DNA of 50,873 bases from Streptacidiphilus neutrinimicus (GCF_000787815.1 NZ_BBPO01000001.1:1-50873); one strand, 5' to 3'. Shown: positions 36,952 to 46,315, counted from the stretch's first letter. The notes: a model not told the origin generated them from the sequence alone. Program-made: numbers and translations.

Positions 36952-38595
36952 GTGTCGGCCAGCACATCCCGTTCTCTCCCTCCCGAGATCTCCGAGTCCG
37001 CCGCTCTGATGGCGCTCATCGAGCGGGGTAAGGCTCAGGGGCAGATCGCCGGTGATGACGTGCGGCATGCCTTCGAGGTGGACCAAATCCCGGTCACCAA
37101 GTGGAAGAACGTCATGCGCAGCCTCAACCAGGTCCTCGATGAGGAGGGTGTGACGCTGATGGTGAGCGCTGCGGAGTCGTCCGCCCCCAAGCGCCCCCGG
37201 AAGAGCGTCGCGGCGAAGAGCACTGCCACGAAGACGACGGCCACCAAGCCCGTCGCTCCGCGCCCTGCGGCTGCCGCGAGCACGACCCGTACCGTTGCTC
37301 CGCGCGTCGCCGCCGCGGCGCCGGTGACCACGTCGGTCACCGAGTCCGTCGCATCCGTCGGAGTCGAGGCGACCCTGGTGGCCGCTCCGACCGAGGCGGC
37401 GAAGAAGGCCGTGGCCAAGAAGGTCGTGGCGAAGAAGGCCGCTCCGGCCGCCAAGAAGACCGTCGCCAAGAAGACCGCCGTCAAGGCCGCTCCCGGGAAG
37501 GCCAAGGCCGAGGGTGCGGAGGGCGAGGAGGAGCTGCTCACCGACGAGGAGCTGCTCGAGGACGCCGCCGCACCGGCTGCCCCCGAGGGCGCCGAGCCGG
37601 CCGAGGGCGAGGAGGAGTCCGAGGGCTTCGTGCTCTCCGACGAGGACGAGGACGACGCCCCGGCGCAGCAGGTCGCCGTGGCCGGCGCCACCGCTGACCC
37701 GGTCAAGGACTACCTCAAGCAGATCGGTAAGGTCCCGCTGCTCAACGCGGAGCAGGAGGTCGAGCTCGCCAAGCGCATCGAGGCCGGTCTCTTCGCCGAG
37801 GACAAGCTGGCCTCCGAGGACAAGCTCGCGCCGCGTCTGCAGCGTGAGCTGGAGATCATCGCCGAGGACGGGCGCCGCGCCAAGAACCACCTCCTGGAGG
37901 CCAACCTCCGTCTGGTGGTCTCGCTGGCCAAGCGCTACACCGGCCGCGGCATGCTCTTCCTGGATCTGATCCAGGAGGGCAACCTCGGTCTGATCCGTGC
38001 GGTCGAGAAGTTCGACTACACCAAGGGCTACAAGTTCTCCACCTACGCGACCTGGTGGATCCGCCAGGCGATCACCCGCGCCATGGCCGACCAGGCCCGC
38101 ACCATCCGTATCCCGGTGCACATGGTCGAGGTCATCAACAAGCTGGCCCGCGTCCAGCGCCAGATGCTCCAGGACCTGGGCCGCGAGCCCACCCCGGAGG
38201 AGCTGGCCAAGGAGCTGGACATGACGCCCGAGAAGGTCGTCGAGGTCCAGAAGTACGGCCGCGAGCCCATTTCGCTGCACACCCCGCTCGGCGAGGACGG
38301 CGACAGCGAGTTCGGTGACCTCATCGAGGACTCCGAGGCCGTGGTCCCGGCCGACGCGGTCAGCTTCACCCTGCTCCAGGAGCAGCTCCACTCGGTGCTG
38401 GACACCCTGAGCGAGCGCGAGGCCGGCGTGGTCTCCATGCGCTTCGGTCTGACCGACGGTCAGCCGAAGACGCTGGACGAGATCGGCAAGGTCTACGGGG
38501 TCACCCGTGAGCGCATCCGCCAGATCGAGTCCAAGACCATGTCGAAGCTGCGCCACCCGTCGCGTTCGCAGGTCCTGCGCGACTACCTCGACTGA
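36952..38595 (+). CDS. hrdB: Principal vegetative sigma factor HrdB
   Basis: 547 residues, the sigma-70 of housekeeping transcription. The start [13 protein letters not shown] matches known HrdB N-termini, so the GTG at 36952 is chosen over one 126 bp upstream. The order is a region-1.1-like helix set ([22 protein letters not shown]), a Lys/Ala-rich H1-like stretch, an acidic segment (residues about 185-235), region 1.2 ([16 protein letters not shown]), region 2 with the -10 recognition helix ([18 protein letters not shown]), region 3, and region 4 with the -35 helix ([19 protein letters not shown]). It is monocistronic, bounded by the terminator at 38606. Confidence 0.98.
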   Translation: MSASTSRSLPPEISESAALMALIERGKAQGQIAGDDVRHAFEVDQIPVTKWKNVMRSLNQVLDEEGVTLMVSAAESSAPKRPRKSVAAKSTATKTTATKPVAPRPAAAASTTRTVAPRVAAAAPVTTSVTESVASVGVEATLVAAPTEAAKKAVAKKVVAKKAAPAAKKTVAKKTAVKAAPGKAKAEGAEGEEELLTDEELLEDAAAPAAPEGAEPAEGEEESEGFVLSDEDEDDAPAQQVAVAGATADPVKDYLKQIGKVPLLNAEQEVELAKRIEAGLFAEDKLASEDKLAPRLQRELEIIAEDGRRAKNHLLEANLRLVVSLAKRYTGRGMLFLDLIQEGNLGLIRAVEKFDYTKGYKFSTYATWWIRQAITRAMADQARTIRIPVHMVEVINKLARVQRQMLQDLGREPTPEELAKELDMTPEKVVEVQKYGREPISLHTPLGEDGDSEFGDLIEDSEAVVPADAVSFTLLQEQLHSVLDTLSEREAGVVSMRFGLTDGQPKTLDEIGKVYGVTRERIRQIESKTMSKLRHPSRSQVLRDYLD

Positions 38596-38605
38596 CGAGA
38601 CCGAC

Positions 38606-38650
38606 AAGGCCCCCGCTCCGCCGTTTCGGCGGAGCGGGGGCCTTTCCGTT
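38606..38650 (+). terminator. Strong intrinsic terminator of hrdB
   Basis: An 18-bp perfect stem (38606-38623 with 38627-38644) around a TTT loop is followed by a T-containing tail, 11 bp after the stop. Confidence 0.9.
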
Positions 38651-38808
38651 TTCCGGGCCGCCCCGGCTCGCAACCAGCGGCCCGACGAACCGTCACCCGG
38701 GGCACAGATGTGCCCAGGGTGAATTGTGCGCGGCGGCCAGACACGCAGCGTCTCCGCATCGCTACCCTGAGGCGCGACAGGAGTGCGGGTCGCGACGGAA
38801 GGATCAGG

Positions 38809-39657
38809 GTGGGAGCCAGGCTGACAATCCCCGGCAGGCGGACATTCCCTGGGCGCAGGCGGACCATGATGGTGCTGTTTGCGGCGCTGCCGGCGGCATT
38901 GGCGGTCCCCGCGGCACCGGCGGAGGCGATCGTCGGCGGGGTGGCGGCGAGTACGTCCGACCACCCCTGGATGGTCGCCGTCGCCAGTCGCTCCGTATAC
39001 GGCGACTCGCGCTCCGGCCAGTTCTGCGGCGGCACGCTGGTGAGCCCGACCAAGGTGGTCACCGCCGCGCACTGCCTCTACGACGAGACGACGGGGCAGC
39101 GGGTGAACCGGCCCGACCTCTCCGTGGTCCTGGACCGCACGGATCTCGGAGGCTCCGCCGGTCGGGAGGTGTCGGTCGTCGACACGTGGGTGGATCCGAA
39201 CTACGACCTGCCCACCAACGAGTGGGATGTGGCGGTCCTCACGCTCGCCGAACCGCAGAATCCGAGCAGCGTGCTGCCGATGGTGGGTCAGGGCGCGACG
39301 GCGCCCTACGCCGCGGGGACCAATGCCACCGTCTTCGGCTGGGGCGATCTGCACGGCAACGGGAGCTACCCGACCACGCTGCACCAAGTCCAGGTGCCGA
39401 TGATGGCGAACGCCACGTGTTCGGCCGACTACCACTCCGGTCCGTCGGGCACCTACGACCCGCGCACGATGGTCTGCGCCGGGCAGCAGGCCGTCGGCGG
39501 CCGCGATGCCTGCCAGGGGGACAGCGGCGGACCGCTGGTGGTGGCCGGGCGTCTGGTCGGCATCGTGTCCTGGGGCGAAGGCTGCGCCGAGGCCGCCCAC
39601 CCCGGCGTCTACACCCGACTCTCGGCGATGGTGGACGCGGTCCGCGGTCAGCTCTGA
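38809..39657 (+). CDS. Secreted trypsin-like serine protease (S1 family)
   Basis: 282 residues. The S1 triad is His in VTAAHCLY (near base 39060), Asp in NEWDVAVLTL (near 39218), and Ser in QGDSGGPLV (near 39520). The Asp six residues before the serine (RDACQGDS) predicts cleavage after Lys/Arg. A signal peptide ends in AAPAEA, directly followed by IVGG, the mature trypsin N-terminus, so export alone may release active enzyme without a separate propeptide. Four cysteines could form the chymotrypsin-fold disulfides (FCGGT, AHC, TCS, VCAG). The GTG at 38809 follows GGAAGGA; a later ATG pair within the signal region is also possible. Confidence 0.9.
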   Translation: MGARLTIPGRRTFPGRRRTMMVLFAALPAALAVPAAPAEAIVGGVAASTSDHPWMVAVASRSVYGDSRSGQFCGGTLVSPTKVVTAAHCLYDETTGQRVNRPDLSVVLDRTDLGGSAGREVSVVDTWVDPNYDLPTNEWDVAVLTLAEPQNPSSVLPMVGQGATAPYAAGTNATVFGWGDLHGNGSYPTTLHQVQVPMMANATCSADYHSGPSGTYDPRTMVCAGQQAVGGRDACQGDSGGPLVVAGRLVGIVSWGEGCAEAAHPGVYTRLSAMVDAVRGQL

Positions 39658-39793
39658 CCGGGCCTGGTCCCGGGCGATGCGGCCGTGCTGACGTGACGAA
39701 TGCCACAGCTGGCAGTCGGCGGCGTCGGGCAGGGCGGCGGCGGGACGCGGCAGGAGACGACGGCAGCGAACGGAAGACGGAACGGCAGGGAAC

Positions 39794-39833
39794 GACGGTG
39801 GGCGGCAGACCTTTCGGTCTGCCGCCCACCGTC
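39794..39833. terminator. Bidirectional hairpin between protease and DUF7455 genes
   Basis: A perfect 18-bp stem (39794-39811 with 39816-39833) around a TTTC loop lies between convergent genes. Confidence 0.8.
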
Positions 39834-39925
39834 TAAGACAGCTCTGTTCGTCAGTTCAGCTCGTCGTCAAAGGAGACGCTGAACCCGGGCCTGCGCACTG
39901 GGCGTGCCCGCGCGACCGCATCGGG

Positions 39926-40159
39926 TCAGCGCTCGTCCGTCGACGCAGGAGCCGAGGTGGCCGTCAGTCGGCCGCTCTCGTCCTGTATCTCAGCGGCGAT
40001 CTTCTTCAGCTCCGGCTCGAACTTCCGGCCGTGGTGAGCGCAGAAGAGCAGCTCTCCACCGGACACGAGCACGACGCGGAGGTAGGCCTGAGCGCCGCAG
40101 CGGTCGCAGCGGTCGGCCGCGGTCAGCGGGGTCGCGGGGGTGAGAACGTTAGTAGTCAC
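39926..40159 (-). CDS. DUF7455 small zinc-ribbon-like protein
   Basis: 77 residues. The conserved core ADRCDRCGAQAYLRVVL...LLFCAHHGRKFEPELKKIA carries Cys-x2-Cys and Cys-x2-His, likely a single zinc site. This small actinobacterial protein is commonly found near hrdB and parE; its role is unknown. After the TGA the same frame stays open for 24 more codons (39925 down to about 39851), ending in RRPGFSVSFDDELN and a second TGA. The gene is convergent with the protease and divergent from parE. Confidence 0.88.
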   Translation of the reverse strand: MTTNVLTPATPLTAADRCDRCGAQAYLRVVLVSGGELLFCAHHGRKFEPELKKIAAEIQDESGRLTATSAPASTDER

Positions 40160-40402
40160 GTCGCCTCTTCTCTAGCTCGACGAGCTGTCTTACCAGGGTC
40201 AACATCCAACCAGGCCGGATTCGTTCCCGCGCGGTCTTTCTTTTTGAGCGGTGTCCCGGGGTGGGGATGGAGACGGCGGTCTTGGTAGCGATGCTGTCGT
40301 GGTGCCTTGTGCGGTGGTGCGTTGCGATGCTGTGTCGTTGTGGAGGACGTGCCCGGAGCGCGCACGGTTCATGCCTGCCGCCGTCGATGACCGACCTTCA
40401 CT

Positions 40403-40428
40403 CGAACGTGTTATCGAACGCTCGTGCG
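40403..40428. promoter_or_regulatory. Possible SOS-box pair upstream of parE
   Basis: CGAACGCTCGTGCG (40415-40428) matches CGAAC-N4-GTTCG with one mismatch. CGAACGTGTTATCG (40403-40416) is adjacent with two. A -10-like TAGCAT follows at 40438-40443. It sits in the 594-bp gap 40160-40753 between divergent DUF7455 and parE genes. Confidence 0.45.
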
Positions 40429-40650
40429 AGGTGCGCGTAGCATAAGCCACGACGAGCGTGAAGCAATAGCCCCAGCCCACGCACCGGTAGCCTGCATCCC
40501 GGCAGCATTCCTGCCATGGTGCCTTGGCCCCCCGGTCGGAGGCCAGGGAAGGGGCTCGTGTTCGCAGCCAGCGGAAGTCGGCATGAGTTCCGTCACTCCG
40601 AACGCCGACTCCCGGACCGCCACTGGATTGACCGACACAGCCGTATCAGC

Positions 40651-40686
40651 ACGAGCACTACGAGCACTACGAGCAGTACGAGCACC
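40651..40686 (+). repeat. Four 9-bp tandem repeats in parE leader
   Basis: ACGAGCACT units at 40651, 40660, 40669 (one change) and 40678 (one change) are followed by CCGAAG-rich sequence. A 74-codon open frame crosses it (40516-40740), but codon use is unlike real genes here. Confidence 0.8.
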
Positions 40687-40753
40687 ACAGCAACCGAAGC
40701 ATCCGAAGTGACCGAAGTGCCCGAAGGTTCAGAAGGTTAAGGAGCAGGACCGC

Positions 40754-42859
40754 GTGACCGCCGAACAGACCGTGCCCGCCAGTGCCCAGCAGGACAGCTC
40801 CAACTACACCGCGCGGCACCTTCTCGTTCTCGAGGGGCTCGAAGCGGTCCGCAAGCGCCCCGGCATGTACATCGGCTCCACCGACAGCCGAGGCCTGACC
40901 CACTGCCTGTGGGAGATCATCGACAACGCCGTCGACGAGGCCCTGGCCGGCTTCTGCGACCACATCGACGTGCTGCTGCACGGTGACGGCTCCGTCGAGG
41001 TGCGCGACAACGGCCGTGGCATCCCGGTCGACGTGGAGCCGAAGACGGGCCTGTCCGGTGTGGAGGTCGTCATGACCAAGCTCCACGCCGGCGGCAAGTT
41101 CGGCGGCGGCTCCTACGCCGCCTCCGGCGGCCTGCACGGCGTCGGCGCCTCCGTCGTGAACGCCCTCTCCTCCCGCCTCGACGTCGAGGTGGACCGCAGC
41201 GGCCACGTCCACGCGCTCAGCTTCCGCCGCGGCACGCCCGGTTCGTTCAAGGGCGAGGGCCCCGACGCGGCGTTCACCCCGGGCAGCACCCTGGACAAGA
41301 GCCGCAAGGCCCCGCGCGGCAAGACCGGCACGCGCGTCCGCTACTGGGCCGACCGGCAGATCTTCCTCAAGGACGCCAAGCTCTCCCTGGAGAACCTGCA
41401 CAACCGCGCCCGGCAGACGGCCTTCCTGGTGCCCGGCCTGACGATCGTGGTCCGCGACGAGCGCGGCGTCGACGGCGCACCCGTGGACGAGCAGGTGTTC
41501 CGTTTCGACGGCGGCATCGCGGAGTTCTGCGACTTCCTGGCGCCGGACCGACCCGTCTGCGACACGCTGCGCCTCACCGGGCAGGGCACCTTCAAGGAGA
41601 CCGTGCCCGTCCTCGACGACCTCGGCCACATGACCCCGACGGAGGTCGTCCGCGAGCTCGGCGTCGACATCGCCCTGCGGTGGGGCACCGGCTACGACAG
41701 CACCGTCCGCTCCTTCGTCAACATCATCTCCACGCCCAAGGGCGGCACCCACGTCGCCGGCTTCGAGCGCTCGATGACCAAGACGGTCAACGAGGTGCTG
41801 CGGGCGATGAAGCTGCTGCGCGTCGCCGAGGACGACATCACCAAGGACGACGTCCTCGAGGGCCTGACCGCCGTGGTCACCGTGCGTCTCGCCGAGCCGC
41901 AGTTCGAGGGGCAGACGAAGGAGGTGCTCGGCACCTCCGCCGCCCAGCGGATCGTGGCGAACGTGGTGGCCAAGGAGCTCAAGGAGTTCCTGACCTCCAC
42001 CAAGCGCGACGCCAAGGCGCAGGCGCGCTCGGTGATGGACAAGGTCGTCGCGGCGGCGCGCACCCGTGTCGCCGCCCGTCAGCACAAGGACGCACAGCGT
42101 CGCAAGACCGCGCTGGAGACCTCCTCGCTCCCGGCCAAGCTGGCCGACTGCCGCAGCGACGACGTCGACCGCAGCGAGCTGTTCATCGTCGAGGGTGACT
42201 CGGCGCTCGGCACCGCCAAGGTGGCCCGCAACTCCGAGTTCCAGGCGCTGCTGCCGATTCGCGGCAAGATCCTGAACGTCCAGAAGGCCTCCGTCTCGGA
42301 CATGCTCAAGAACGCCGAGTGCGCCGCGATCATCCAGGTGATAGGGGCCGGTTCCGGCCGCACCTTCGAGATCGACCAGGCCCGCTACGGCAAGGTCATC
42401 ATGATGGCCGACGCCGACGTCGACGGCTCCCACATCCGCTGCCTGCTGCTGACGCTGTTCCAGCGCTACATGCGGCCGATGGTCGAGGCCGGGCGGGTGT
42501 TCGCGGCCGTGCCGCCGCTGCACCGGATCGAGCTGACCAACCCGCGCAAGGGCCAGGAGAAGTTCATCTACACCTACTCCGACAGCGAGCTGCGCAACAC
42601 GCTGCTGGAGCTCCAGCGCAAGGGCCAGCGCTGGAAGGACCCGATCCAGCGCTACAAGGGTCTCGGCGAGATGGACGCCGACCAGCTGGCGGAGACCACC
42701 ATGGATCCGCGCCACCGCGTCCTGCGCCGGATCAACCTCGGCGACCTGGACGGCGCCGAGAAGGTCTTCGACCTGCTGATGGGCAACGACGTGGCGCCGC
42801 GCAAGGAGTTCATCGTCGACTCCGCGGCCCTGCTCGACCGCTCCCGCATCGACGTCTGA
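40754..42859 (+). CDS. parE: DNA topoisomerase IV subunit B / second GyrB-type subunit
   Basis: 701 residues, type-IIA topoisomerase ATPase subunit. The GHKL ATP site has EIIDNAVDEALAG (near base 40915), DNGRGIPV (near 41008) and GGLHGVGASVVNALS (near 41129). The TOPRIM domain has the metal-binding Glu in FIVEGDSALGTAK (near 42182) and DADVDG (near 42412). It should separate replicated chromosomes with ParC, which is not in the window. It was often annotated gyrB2 in older streptomycete genomes; the true gyrB lies at oriC. The GTG start follows GGAGCAGG. The 594-bp upstream gap suggests a long leader. Confidence 0.93.
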   Translation: MTAEQTVPASAQQDSSNYTARHLLVLEGLEAVRKRPGMYIGSTDSRGLTHCLWEIIDNAVDEALAGFCDHIDVLLHGDGSVEVRDNGRGIPVDVEPKTGLSGVEVVMTKLHAGGKFGGGSYAASGGLHGVGASVVNALSSRLDVEVDRSGHVHALSFRRGTPGSFKGEGPDAAFTPGSTLDKSRKAPRGKTGTRVRYWADRQIFLKDAKLSLENLHNRARQTAFLVPGLTIVVRDERGVDGAPVDEQVFRFDGGIAEFCDFLAPDRPVCDTLRLTGQGTFKETVPVLDDLGHMTPTEVVRELGVDIALRWGTGYDSTVRSFVNIISTPKGGTHVAGFERSMTKTVNEVLRAMKLLRVAEDDITKDDVLEGLTAVVTVRLAEPQFEGQTKEVLGTSAAQRIVANVVAKELKEFLTSTKRDAKAQARSVMDKVVAAARTRVAARQHKDAQRRKTALETSSLPAKLADCRSDDVDRSELFIVEGDSALGTAKVARNSEFQALLPIRGKILNVQKASVSDMLKNAECAAIIQVIGAGSGRTFEIDQARYGKVIMMADADVDGSHIRCLLLTLFQRYMRPMVEAGRVFAAVPPLHRIELTNPRKGQEKFIYTYSDSELRNTLLELQRKGQRWKDPIQRYKGLGEMDADQLAETTMDPRHRVLRRINLGDLDGAEKVFDLLMGNDVAPRKEFIVDSAALLDRSRIDV

Positions 42860-42896
42860 CCTGCGACGTAACCGCCGTTCCACGGCGGATCCACCC

Positions 42897-42933
42897 GGGG
42901 GTGGAGAGGCGGCCGCGCCGCTTCTCCACCCCC
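42897..42933 (+). terminator. Terminator after parE
   Basis: A 17-bp stem with one G-T pair and a 3-nt loop starts 38 bp after the stop. Confidence 0.75.
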
Positions 42934-43040
42934 GTCTCCATCCCTGCTCCGAGGCTCTGAGCGCGGCCGGTCCGTAGCTTCGTAGGTGTCGGCGGAACCC
43001 CGCCGGAACGCCGGAGAAGTCGAAGCAGGAGACGATCGAG

Positions 43041-43547
43041 ATGCCCGCCGTTGCCAACGTTGTGCTCATCATCGCGGTGGTCGGATACGTGCTCTTCCGC
43101 CAGTTCCAGGCCCGCCGTTGGAACCCCAATCCGCGTAGGCTGCTGGTGGTCCCGGCGGTGCTCGCGTTCATGGCCCTGCGCGACCCGCACCTGCTGGACT
43201 CCCACCACGAGGCGCTGTCCGCGGCGTTCCTGATCGGCGGCGTACTGGTCGAGATCGGCCTCGGCGCGGCCTGGGGCTTCACCACCCGGGTCTGGGCCGA
43301 CGCCGACGGGACGATCTGGTCCAAGGGCACCAAGGCCAGCTTCTTCGCCTGGATCGGCATGCTGGCCGTCCGGATCGGCCTCTACGCCGCGGCCGCCGCC
43401 CTGGGCGTCGCCCAGGGACAGGCCGGACTGCTGCTCGCACTGGCCGCGCTGCTCCTGGTCCGCGGGGCCGTGGTGACGTGGCGGGCACGGGAGTTCGCGC
43501 CGGCCCCGGCGTACGGTACGTACGGTGGCTCTGCCGGAATCCTCTGA
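43041..43547 (+). CDS. CcdC/DUF1453-family membrane protein
   Basis: 168 residues. Hydrophobic helices lie near residues 5-16, 36-48, 62-82, 104-122 and 126-146. The conserved pattern GAAWGFTTRVWADADGTIWSKGTKASFFAWIGMLAVRIGL (43265-43380) is typical of the CcdC/DUF1453 group, some members of which lie beside cytochrome-c and two-component genes. Function is not established. A GGAG ribosome site precedes the ATG. Its 3' end overlaps the histidine-kinase gene by 23 bp, so the two are probably translated from one mRNA. Confidence 0.82.
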   Translation: MPAVANVVLIIAVVGYVLFRQFQARRWNPNPRRLLVVPAVLAFMALRDPHLLDSHHEALSAAFLIGGVLVEIGLGAAWGFTTRVWADADGTIWSKGTKASFFAWIGMLAVRIGLYAAAAALGVAQGQAGLLLALAALLLVRGAVVTWRAREFAPAPAYGTYGGSAGIL

Positions 43548-44751
43548 GGTGCGGAATGCTCCAGAGGACACGGGGCAGGCCGTGAGCGGCAGGAGTGACG
43601 TGGAAAGCTGGACCGACTGGCCCTCCCGGGAGGCTCTCTCCCGGGAGGGCCTCGCCACGGCCCGGCGCTGGAGCGGCTGGGCGGGTCGGCTCGGCGGACT
43701 GGTGGGCGGGCTGTGGGCGACCTTCGCCAACGAGCAGCTGAACACCCAGCAGGTCCTCATCGTGCTGCTGCATACCGCCCTCGGCGTCTTCGCCTTCACC
43801 GGCTTCGTGCGCTCGACGCCCCGGATGAACCTGCGACGCAGCCTGGCCTGGCTGACGTTCGTGGCCGTCGAGGCCGTTCTGTGCGGGCTGAACCACGCGC
43901 CCGTCATGGGCATCATCTTCATGTGTGGCATCGCGGTTGGATCGTTCCAGCGGCTCCCGATCATCGCCGCCGCGCCCTTCACCCTGCTGTCCGCGGCCGT
44001 CTTCATGGTGGTCGTGCCCCACGACGTGCGGAACTGGGGCAACGCCGTCACCATCTTCGGGCTCGGCATCCTCGGCTACGTCACCCGGCAGGACTGGGAG
44101 GCGCGAGCGCAGACCCAGCGCACCCTCTCGCAGGAGCGGGCGCTGCGCACGGCGGAGGCCGAGTCGGCCGCGCTGGCGGAACGGGCCCGGATCGCAAGGG
44201 AGATCCACGACGTGCTGGCGCACAGCCTCTCCGCCCAGCTCGTCCACCTGGAGGCGGCCCGGTTGATGGTCGACGGCGGGGCGGAACGCGAGCAGATCCG
44301 CGAGCGCATCGTGGCTGCGCGCCGGATGGCCCAGGACGGTCTGCTGGAGACCCGGGCCGCCCTCTCGGCGCTGCGCGGCGAGTTCGCCCCCATCGGGGAG
44401 TACCTGGTCAAGCTGACCGGGGACGAGTCGGCCCGGCTCGAGGTGACCGGGACACCGCGCCCGCTCACCGCCGAGGCGGGCGTGGCGGTTCGGCGCACCG
44501 CCCAGGAGGCGCTGACCAACGTCCGCAAGCACGCGCCCGGAGCGGTCTGCACCGTCCGGTTGTCGTACCTGGACGATAGTGTCGAGCTCGAGGTGGTGGA
44601 CGAGGGCGGCAAGAGCGGAGGAGAGCTCTCCTCCTCCGGCAGCGGCCTGGGGCTGCTGGGGATGCGGGAGCGCGCCGAGCTGCTGGGCGGCTCGCTGGAG
44701 GCCGGGCCGACGCCGGGTGGGTTCCGGGTGCTCCTGCGGATCAAGGGCTGA
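43525..44751 (+). CDS. NarL-type sensor histidine kinase
   Basis: 408 residues. Four or five membrane helices (residues about 65-185) precede a coiled linker and a HisKA_3 dimerisation domain with the phospho-accepting histidine in ARIAREIHDVLAHSLSAQ (near base 44188). The HATPase region has the N-box-like RTAQEALTNVRKHA (near 44495) and the G-box GSGLGLLGMRERAELLGG (near 44640). The stimulus is unknown; there is no large extracellular domain, so the membrane itself or a partner such as the overlapping CcdC-like protein may be sensed. The response regulator follows 51 bp later. Confidence 0.92.
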   Translation: MALPESSEVRNAPEDTGQAVSGRSDVESWTDWPSREALSREGLATARRWSGWAGRLGGLVGGLWATFANEQLNTQQVLIVLLHTALGVFAFTGFVRSTPRMNLRRSLAWLTFVAVEAVLCGLNHAPVMGIIFMCGIAVGSFQRLPIIAAAPFTLLSAAVFMVVVPHDVRNWGNAVTIFGLGILGYVTRQDWEARAQTQRTLSQERALRTAEAESAALAERARIAREIHDVLAHSLSAQLVHLEAARLMVDGGAEREQIRERIVAARRMAQDGLLETRAALSALRGEFAPIGEYLVKLTGDESARLEVTGTPRPLTAEAGVAVRRTAQEALTNVRKHAPGAVCTVRLSYLDDSVELEVVDEGGKSGGELSSSGSGLGLLGMRERAELLGGSLEAGPTPGGFRVLLRIKG

Positions 44752-44789
44752 CCCTTCGGCCGGTGCGGATTCCCGCCGGTTCTCTTGAT

Positions 44790-44795
44790 TACGAT
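44790..44795 (+). promoter_or_regulatory. -10-like box before the NarL-type regulator
   Basis: TACGAT lies 7 nt before the GTG at 44803, matching the spacing of other leaderless genes here. Confidence 0.4.
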
Positions 44796-44802
44796 GGGTC
44801 AG

Positions 44803-45579
44803 GTGAACGATCAGCCGGTGCGGGTGGTGGTCGCGGACGATCAACAGGTCGTGCGCGAGGGAATCGTCATGCTGCTCGGGCTGCTCCCGGGCATCGAGGT
44901 GGTCGCCGCGGCGGCGGACGGCGAGGAGGCGGTGGCCCTCGTCGCGCAGTACGCGCCGGAGGTCGTGCTGATGGACCTGCGCATGCCGCGGGTCGACGGG
45001 GTCGAGGCCACCCGCCGGATCCGGGCCGAGCACCCGGGCACGGCGGTGATCGTGCTGACCACCTATGCGGACGACGACTCACTCTTCCCGGCGCTGCAGG
45101 CGGGGGCACGCGGCTACCTGACCAAGGACGCGGGCAGCGAGGAGATCGCCCGTGCGATCCGCGACGTACGGTCGGGCGCGGCGGGGCTGTCGCCGCAGGT
45201 GCAGGCCCGGCTGCTGGAACGGCTCTCGACGAGTGAGCCGCCGGCGGCGCTCGGGTCCCAGCCCGCCTCGCAGCCCGGTTCCCAGCCCGCTTCGCAGCAC
45301 GCGTCCCCGGCTGCGTCGGGCCCGGCGAGCGTACGGCCGGCCGAGGCGTCGGCCGCCACGCCGACGGCGCTGCCGGACGGGCTGACGGCCCGTGAGGCGG
45401 AGGTGCTGGGCCTGATCGCGGCGGGGCTGTCCAACCAGGAGATCGCCGCCCGACTCTTCGTCAGCGTCGCGACGGTGAAGACCCATATCAACAACCTTTT
45501 CGCCAAGACCGGGGTGCGCGACCGGGCCCAGGCGGTGGGCTATGCGTACAAGCACGGACTCCATCACCTGATGGGGTGA
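44803..45579 (+). CDS. NarL/LuxR-type response regulator
   Basis: 258 residues. The receiver domain (about 5-125) has the phospho-accepting Asp in [14 protein letters not shown] and the conserved Lys in [11 protein letters not shown]. The C-terminal LuxR helix-turn-helix (about 195-258) has [25 protein letters not shown] and [16 protein letters not shown]. The linker is unusually long and repetitive ([20 protein letters not shown]). It partners the kinase just upstream. I chose GTG 44803 because of the -10-like box; ATG 44794 adds only MGQ and cannot be excluded. Confidence 0.9.
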   Translation: MNDQPVRVVVADDQQVVREGIVMLLGLLPGIEVVAAAADGEEAVALVAQYAPEVVLMDLRMPRVDGVEATRRIRAEHPGTAVIVLTTYADDDSLFPALQAGARGYLTKDAGSEEIARAIRDVRSGAAGLSPQVQARLLERLSTSEPPAALGSQPASQPGSQPASQHASPAASGPASVRPAEASAATPTALPDGLTAREAEVLGLIAAGLSNQEIAARLFVSVATVKTHINNLFAKTGVRDRAQAVGYAYKHGLHHLMG

Positions 45580-45630
45580 ACGTCCGTACACCGGACCACG
45601 GCGGGCCCGTAGGCTGCCCATTCTTGTGAC

Positions 45631-46272
45631 GTGAGTCCTCAAGAACTGGCCGCCGAGTCATCGGCCGAACAACTGTCGAGAGCTGAGCAGTCGAGATCCG
45701 CGGGGGAAGAGTCCTTCGACTGGTGGTCCGCGCCGCCCGAGGCGCGGGAGAAGCAGGAGCAGCGGCGCGAGGCCGAGCCGGGCGCAGGTGCCGAGTCGGG
45801 CGACGACTCCGGCGCGCAGGCCGGTGCCGACGATGTCGATGCCCGCGTCCACGCTGACGTCCGTGCCGATGCCGATGCCGATGCCGAGGTCGATGCCGAC
45901 GCCGAGCCCGACGCCGAGCCCGACATCGACCTTGACCTCGAGGCTCATGCGGCTCCCGACGAGGCCGCCATCTACCGGGCCGTGCACGAGAGCCCGGAGT
46001 TCCGGGAGATCCGGACCCGGTACCGGCGGTTCGTGCTGCCCGCCACCGCCGCGTTCCTGCTGTGGTACCTGCTCTATGTCGTCCTGGCCGTCTCCGCGCC
46101 CCGGTTGATGGCGCGTCCGATCGCGGGACCGCTCAACACCGCCTGGCTGCTGGGGCTGCTCCAGTTCGTCAGCACCTTCCTGCTCGCCTGGCTGTACGCC
46201 CGGCACGCCCGCGCCCATCGGGACCGCGCCGCGCTCGGCCTGCGCTGGGAGACCCAGGACCGACTCCGGTGA
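45631..46272 (+). CDS. DUF485 membrane protein with acidic repetitive N-terminus
   Basis: 213 residues. The C-terminal DUF485 domain (about 110-205) has ESPEFREIRTRYRRFVLPATAAFLLWYLLYVVL and a second helix, as in YjcH, the usual partner of the acetate symporter ActP. The N-terminal 100 residues are disordered and very acidic, with Ala-Asp repeats (DADADAEVDADAEPDAEPD) from GCCGAT-type hexamers. The gene lies 43 bp before the symporter and is almost surely co-transcribed. A -10-like TAGGCT lies at 45610, 15 nt before the GTG. Confidence 0.88.
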   Translation: MSPQELAAESSAEQLSRAEQSRSAGEESFDWWSAPPEAREKQEQRREAEPGAGAESGDDSGAQAGADDVDARVHADVRADADADAEVDADAEPDAEPDIDLDLEAHAAPDEAAIYRAVHESPEFREIRTRYRRFVLPATAAFLLWYLLYVVLAVSAPRLMARPIAGPLNTAWLLGLLQFVSTFLLAWLYARHARAHRDRAALGLRWETQDRLR

Positions 46273-46315
46273 GGCCGCCGCGGAACGCGGCGGGCCCCAC
46301 GAGGGAGGATTGACC

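Noticed and set aside
40516-40740. 74-codon open frame ending 13 bp before parE
   Set aside because: No ribosome site, codon use unlike neighbours, and its end is made of simple repeats.
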